Program-made: the position numbers and the translations under genes
Source of the DNA: Bacillota bacterium
Lineage (GTDB): Bacteria > Bacillota_I > Bacilli_A > Erysipelotrichales > Erysipelotrichaceae
Assembly (NCBI GenBank): GCA_023388035.1
Contig: JAEWGY010000069.1
Location: 1 to 7,990, forward strand
Length of the DNA: 7,990 bases
Direction: 5' to 3'
Shown: positions 6,051 to 7,990 of the stretch, piece after piece
Position numbering within the stretch: position 1 is the first letter of the stretch
How the letters are laid out: the number at the start of each line of letters is the position of its first letter
Notes under the pieces: generated by a model
What the model was told of the DNA's origin: nothing
Database searches by the model: none
The model's input: the letters and a program-made list of their open reading frames with translations, nothing else

Positions 6051-7111
6051 AAAAATTATTATTATCACTTTTATTAATAACTTTAGCTGCATGTTCAACA
6101 GCTAAACCAAATGTAAGTAGCGATGCTAAAAAGTTCGCTTGTAACACTCTTAATGTTTATAATTGGGGTGTTTATATCGGTGAAGGAGTAATTAGTGATT
6201 TTGAAAAATTACATAATGTAAAGGTTAATTACTCTTTATATGATTCAAATGAGGCACTTTATACTAAGTTATTAAGTGGTGCGGTATATGATGTAATTGT
6301 ACCTAGTGACTATATGATTGAAAAATTAGTATCAGAGGATAAACTAACAAAGATTGATGAAAGTTTAGTGCCAAATATTAAAACTTTTGATAGTGAATTC
6401 GCTAAAACAATCAAAGCTGATATTAAAGATTATACCGTACCATACTTCTTTGGTGATGTAGGAATTGTTTATGATAAAACTAAGATTGATCCTGAAGTAG
6501 TTAAAAAGGAAGGTTGGGAAGTGTTAAGAAATCCTAATTATGCTAATCAGCTTTATATGTATGATTCAGAAAGAGATTCATTTATGGTTGCGCTTAAGGC
6601 CTTAGGTTATTCAATGAATACCAAAAATCTTGATGAAATAAATAAAGCTTATGAATGGTTAATTAAACAAAAGGAAGTAATGAATCCAGCCTATGTTACT
6701 GATGAAGCAATTGATGGATTAGTAAATGGTGAAAAAGCTATGGGTGTAATGTATTCAGGTGATGCTGCTTATATTCTTTCACAAAATAAAAATATGGCTT
6801 ATCACATTCCTTTCCAAGGTTCAAATGAATGGTTCGATGGTTTTGCAATCCCTAAGAATTCAGGCTGCGTAGATCTTGCTCATGAATTCATTAATTACAT
6901 GTCTAGTTATGATATTGCGATTAGAAATAGTGAAGAGGTAGGTTATACCAGTCCTAATTTAGATGTTATTAAAAAACTTAAGGAAGAAGCTTTTGCGGAT
7001 AACTACGCATTCTATCATATGGAAAAGAATAATAAGAATGAAAGCTTTACCTTAATTGAGGAAACTAGAGAAAAATTAGCAGAACTTTGGGTTAAGGTTA
7101 AAACTAAGTAA
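6047..7111 (+). CDS. potD: Spermidine/putrescine-binding lipoprotein PotD
   Basis: The substrate-binding protein of the importer, 354 residues (E. coli PotD 348). Residues 1-15 are a short lipoprotein signal (KK, hydrophobic stretch, lipobox LAAC with Cys16), so the mature protein is tethered to the outer face of the cell membrane. The mature part follows the PotD fold: NWGVYI (39-44) with W40 and Y43, PSDYM (86-90) with S87 and Y89, acidic YDSERD (172-177), WFDGFAIP (262-269) with W262 and D264, and GYTSPN (299-304) with Y300. These match the polyamine-contacting residues known for E. coli PotD. One contact differs: Y236 (VMYSGDA) stands where E. coli has Trp, as I recall is common in Gram-positive PotD. 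Start has AAGGAG at 6036-6041. It overlaps potC by four bases and is the last gene of the operon. Spermidine versus putrescine preference cannot be decided here. Confidence 0.95.
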   Translation: MKKLLLSLLLITLAACSTAKPNVSSDAKKFACNTLNVYNWGVYIGEGVISDFEKLHNVKVNYSLYDSNEALYTKLLSGAVYDVIVPSDYMIEKLVSEDKLTKIDESLVPNIKTFDSEFAKTIKADIKDYTVPYFFGDVGIVYDKTKIDPEVVKKEGWEVLRNPNYANQLYMYDSERDSFMVALKALGYSMNTKNLDEINKAYEWLIKQKEVMNPAYVTDEAIDGLVNGEKAMGVMYSGDAAYILSQNKNMAYHIPFQGSNEWFDGFAIPKNSGCVDLAHEFINYMSSYDIAIRNSEEVGYTSPNLDVIKKLKEEAFADNYAFYHMEKNNKNESFTLIEETREKLAELWVKVKTK

Positions 7112-7124
7112 AGTAAATTTACTT
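7111..7124. repeat. Perfect 14-bp palindrome between potD and the rpsP promoter
   Basis: AAGTAAATTTACTT is fully self-complementary. It starts on the last base of the potD stop codon and its last two bases are the first two of the -35 box TTGACA. With no loop and no T tract it is a poor terminator. It could be a protein-binding site at the promoter or chance in AT-rich DNA. No other terminator is visible after potD. Confidence 0.4.
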
Positions 7125-7151
7125 GACACATCTTACTTATTGATTTAAAAT
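7123..7151 (+). promoter_or_regulatory. Sigma-A-type promoter of rpsP-khpA-rimM
   Basis: A perfect -35 box TTGACA (7123-7128) and a -10 box TAAAAT (7146-7151, one mismatch from TATAAT) have the ideal 17-base spacing. Transcription would start near 7158, giving a leader of only about 18 bases that contains the strong ribosome site AAGGAGG (7165-7171), four bases before the rpsP ATG. This suits constitutive, growth-linked expression of a ribosomal protein operon. The leader is too short to hold a riboswitch. Confidence 0.88.
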
Positions 7152-7175
7152 ATAAAAGTTAAATAAGGAGGTCAT

Positions 7176-7451
7176 ATGGCAGTAAAATTAAGATTAAAAA
7201 GAATGGGTGCAAAAAAAGCTCCTTTCTATCGTATAGTTGCAGCTGATTCACGTTTCCCTCGTGATGGTCGTGATATCGAAGTTGTGGGTACATATAATCC
7301 AACTAAACAACCAGCAATTATTACTATCAAGGAAGAATTAGTTATGAAGTGGTTAACTAATGGTGCACAGCCTACAGATACAGTACGTAATATTCTTTCT
7401 AAGGAAGGAATCTTAAAAAAATTTGCAGAAAGTAAAAAAGGAAGCAAATAA
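7176..7451 (+). CDS. rpsP: 30S ribosomal protein bS16
   Basis: A 91-residue component of the small ribosomal subunit that binds 16S rRNA and helps assembly. The N-terminus, MAVKLRLKRMGAKKAPFYRI, followed by VAADSRFPRDGRDIEVVGTYNP, is the diagnostic S16 sequence and is conserved throughout. The tail is short and lysine-rich (KKFAESKKGSK). A strong AAGGAGG site at 7165-7171 sets the start. The stop codon TAA shares one base with the ATG of the next gene (TAATG at 7449-7453). It is first in the conserved rpsP-khpA-rimM order, usually followed by trmD and rplS, which would lie beyond the window. Confidence 0.98.
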   Translation: MAVKLRLKRMGAKKAPFYRIVAADSRFPRDGRDIEVVGTYNPTKQPAIITIKEELVMKWLTNGAQPTDTVRNILSKEGILKKFAESKKGSK

Positions 7452-7702
7452 TGATTAACTATGAAGAAGTCTTATATAATCTTTTAAAACCATTATGTAA
7501 GGATGTGGATAGTTTAAGTGTTAAAAGACATGAAACATTAAAGGAAAAAGTCATTTCATTATACGTATATCTTTCAGAAAAGGATTTACCACGTCTTATT
7601 GGTAAGGAAGGTGTGATGGCTAAACATATAAGACAGGTGATGTCGATCATTAATGATCCTTCAGGACATCGAGTTAATATTAAATTTGAAAAACTAGGAT
7701 GA
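7451..7702 (+). CDS. khpA: KH-domain RNA-binding protein KhpA
   Basis: An 83-residue protein made of a single type II KH domain. The RNA-contacting GxxG loop is GKEG (51-54), within RLIGKEGVMAKHIRQVM, and the closing strand is HRVNIKFEKLG. Length and position between rpsP and rimM match the KhpA (YlqC) family. In streptococci KhpA pairs with KhpB/EloR and affects cell elongation and division; in other Bacillota it binds small and messenger RNAs. Start overlaps the rpsP stop by one base, with GGAAG at 7440-7444 as ribosome site. The TGA stop falls in the rising arm of the hairpin at 7696-7717. Confidence 0.93.
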   Translation: MINYEEVLYNLLKPLCKDVDSLSVKRHETLKEKVISLYVYLSEKDLPRLIGKEGVMAKHIRQVMSIINDPSGHRVNIKFEKLG

Positions 7703-7717
7703 TTATTCATCCTTTTT
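7696..7717 (+). terminator. Hairpin with T run between khpA and rimM, possible attenuating terminator
   Basis: A perfect 7-bp stem, AGGATGA (7696-7702) with TCATCCT (7707-7713), has a TTAT loop and is followed by five T (7713-7717). The khpA stop codon TGA is the end of the rising arm, so a ribosome terminating on khpA would cover the stem. The short stem and T run resemble a weak intrinsic terminator. Because rimM begins five bases later, it would act as partial termination or as a translation block, not as the end of the operon. The structure is seen directly; the function is inference. Confidence 0.6.
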
Positions 7718-7721
7718 AAGT

Positions 7722-7990
7722 ATGAATATGGAAAAAATTAAACTAGCAAAAATTATTAATACCCATGGTATAAAAGGTGAAGTTAAATTAGCTTTGTATA
7801 CTGATTTTCCCTTTGAAAGATTTAAAAAAGATCAAATAGTAATTTTAAAAAAGGAAGATGAGGAACTAGAATTAGTTGTTAAAGCATTTAGGATGCATAA
7901 GGAATTTGGTTTACTTAAATTTAAGGATTACAACAATATTAATGATGTGTTAAGTTTTAAAAATTATGATATCTATATTAAAAGAAGTGA
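7722..7990 (+). CDS. rimM: 16S rRNA processing protein RimM, 3'-truncated by the window edge
   Basis: RimM binds the 30S subunit near protein uS19 and assists maturation of the 16S rRNA head domain. The visible 89 residues carry the RimM N-terminal signature KIINTHGIKGEVKLALYTDF, followed by PFERFKK, then the first beta-barrel domain up to the window end. The PRC-barrel domain would lie beyond. An in-frame TAG at 7695 leaves only two plausible starts, ATG at 7722 (MNMEKIK) and ATG at 7728 (MEKIK). Neither has a good ribosome binding site, as the five bases before 7722 follow directly on a T run; 7722 is listed by default. Translation may depend on reinitiation after khpA, whose stop is 20 bases upstream. 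The frame is open to base 7990. Confidence 0.93.
   Translation, partial: MNMEKIKLAKIINTHGIKGEVKLALYTDFPFERFKKDQIVILKKEDEELELVVKAFRMHKEFGLLKFKDYNNINDVLSFKNYDIYIKRS

Overview
The window is an AT-rich (by eye about 30% GC), gene-dense chromosomal segment in which every gene lies on the + strand. Gene content and protein sequences point to a low-GC Gram-positive lineage (Bacillota), probably Erysipelotrichia or a Mollicutes-like relative. UGA is a normal stop: potC and the KH-domain gene both end in TGA, and every tryptophan I checked is TGG. This argues against a Mycoplasma with the code in which UGA means Trp.

Layout. (1) Positions 1-2234: the 3' part of argS (arginyl-tRNA synthetase), then a small-conductance mechanosensitive channel gene (mscS family), closed by a clear intrinsic terminator. 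(2) Positions 2264-7111: a strong sigma-A-type promoter with a repeated operator-like element at the presumed transcription start drives an XRE-cupin regulator followed by potA, potB, potC and potD. These genes are separated by 8 bp or less or overlap, so this is one polyamine-uptake operon. PotD is a surface lipoprotein that captures spermidine or putrescine, PotB and PotC form the membrane channel, PotA is the ATPase, and the XRE-cupin protein is the likely polyamine-responsive regulator. (3) Positions 7123-7990: a near-consensus promoter drives rpsP (ribosomal protein bS16), khpA (KH-domain RNA-binding protein) and the 5' part of rimM (16S rRNA processing factor), a conserved ribosome-biogenesis cluster. 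A hairpin followed by a T run lies between khpA and rimM.

The most unusual item is PotA. It is 524 residues instead of the usual 350-380, because about 170 residues are inserted inside its C-terminal TOBE domain. The insert holds two diverged tandem copies of a module of about 70 residues that, by eye, resembles the Ig-like beta-sandwich repeats of Gram-positive surface proteins. That is unexpected in a cytoplasmic ATPase. The ATPase motifs and the last TOBE strands are intact on either side, so the protein is probably functional. Other points worth checking are the operator-like repeats ahead of the regulator, the hairpin before rimM, a shortened external loop in PotB, and the lack of a terminator between potD and the rpsP promoter. 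Apart from the PotA insert the window holds ordinary housekeeping and transport genes. I saw no mobile element, CRISPR array, tRNA or rRNA, and no stretch above 300 bp without a gene.
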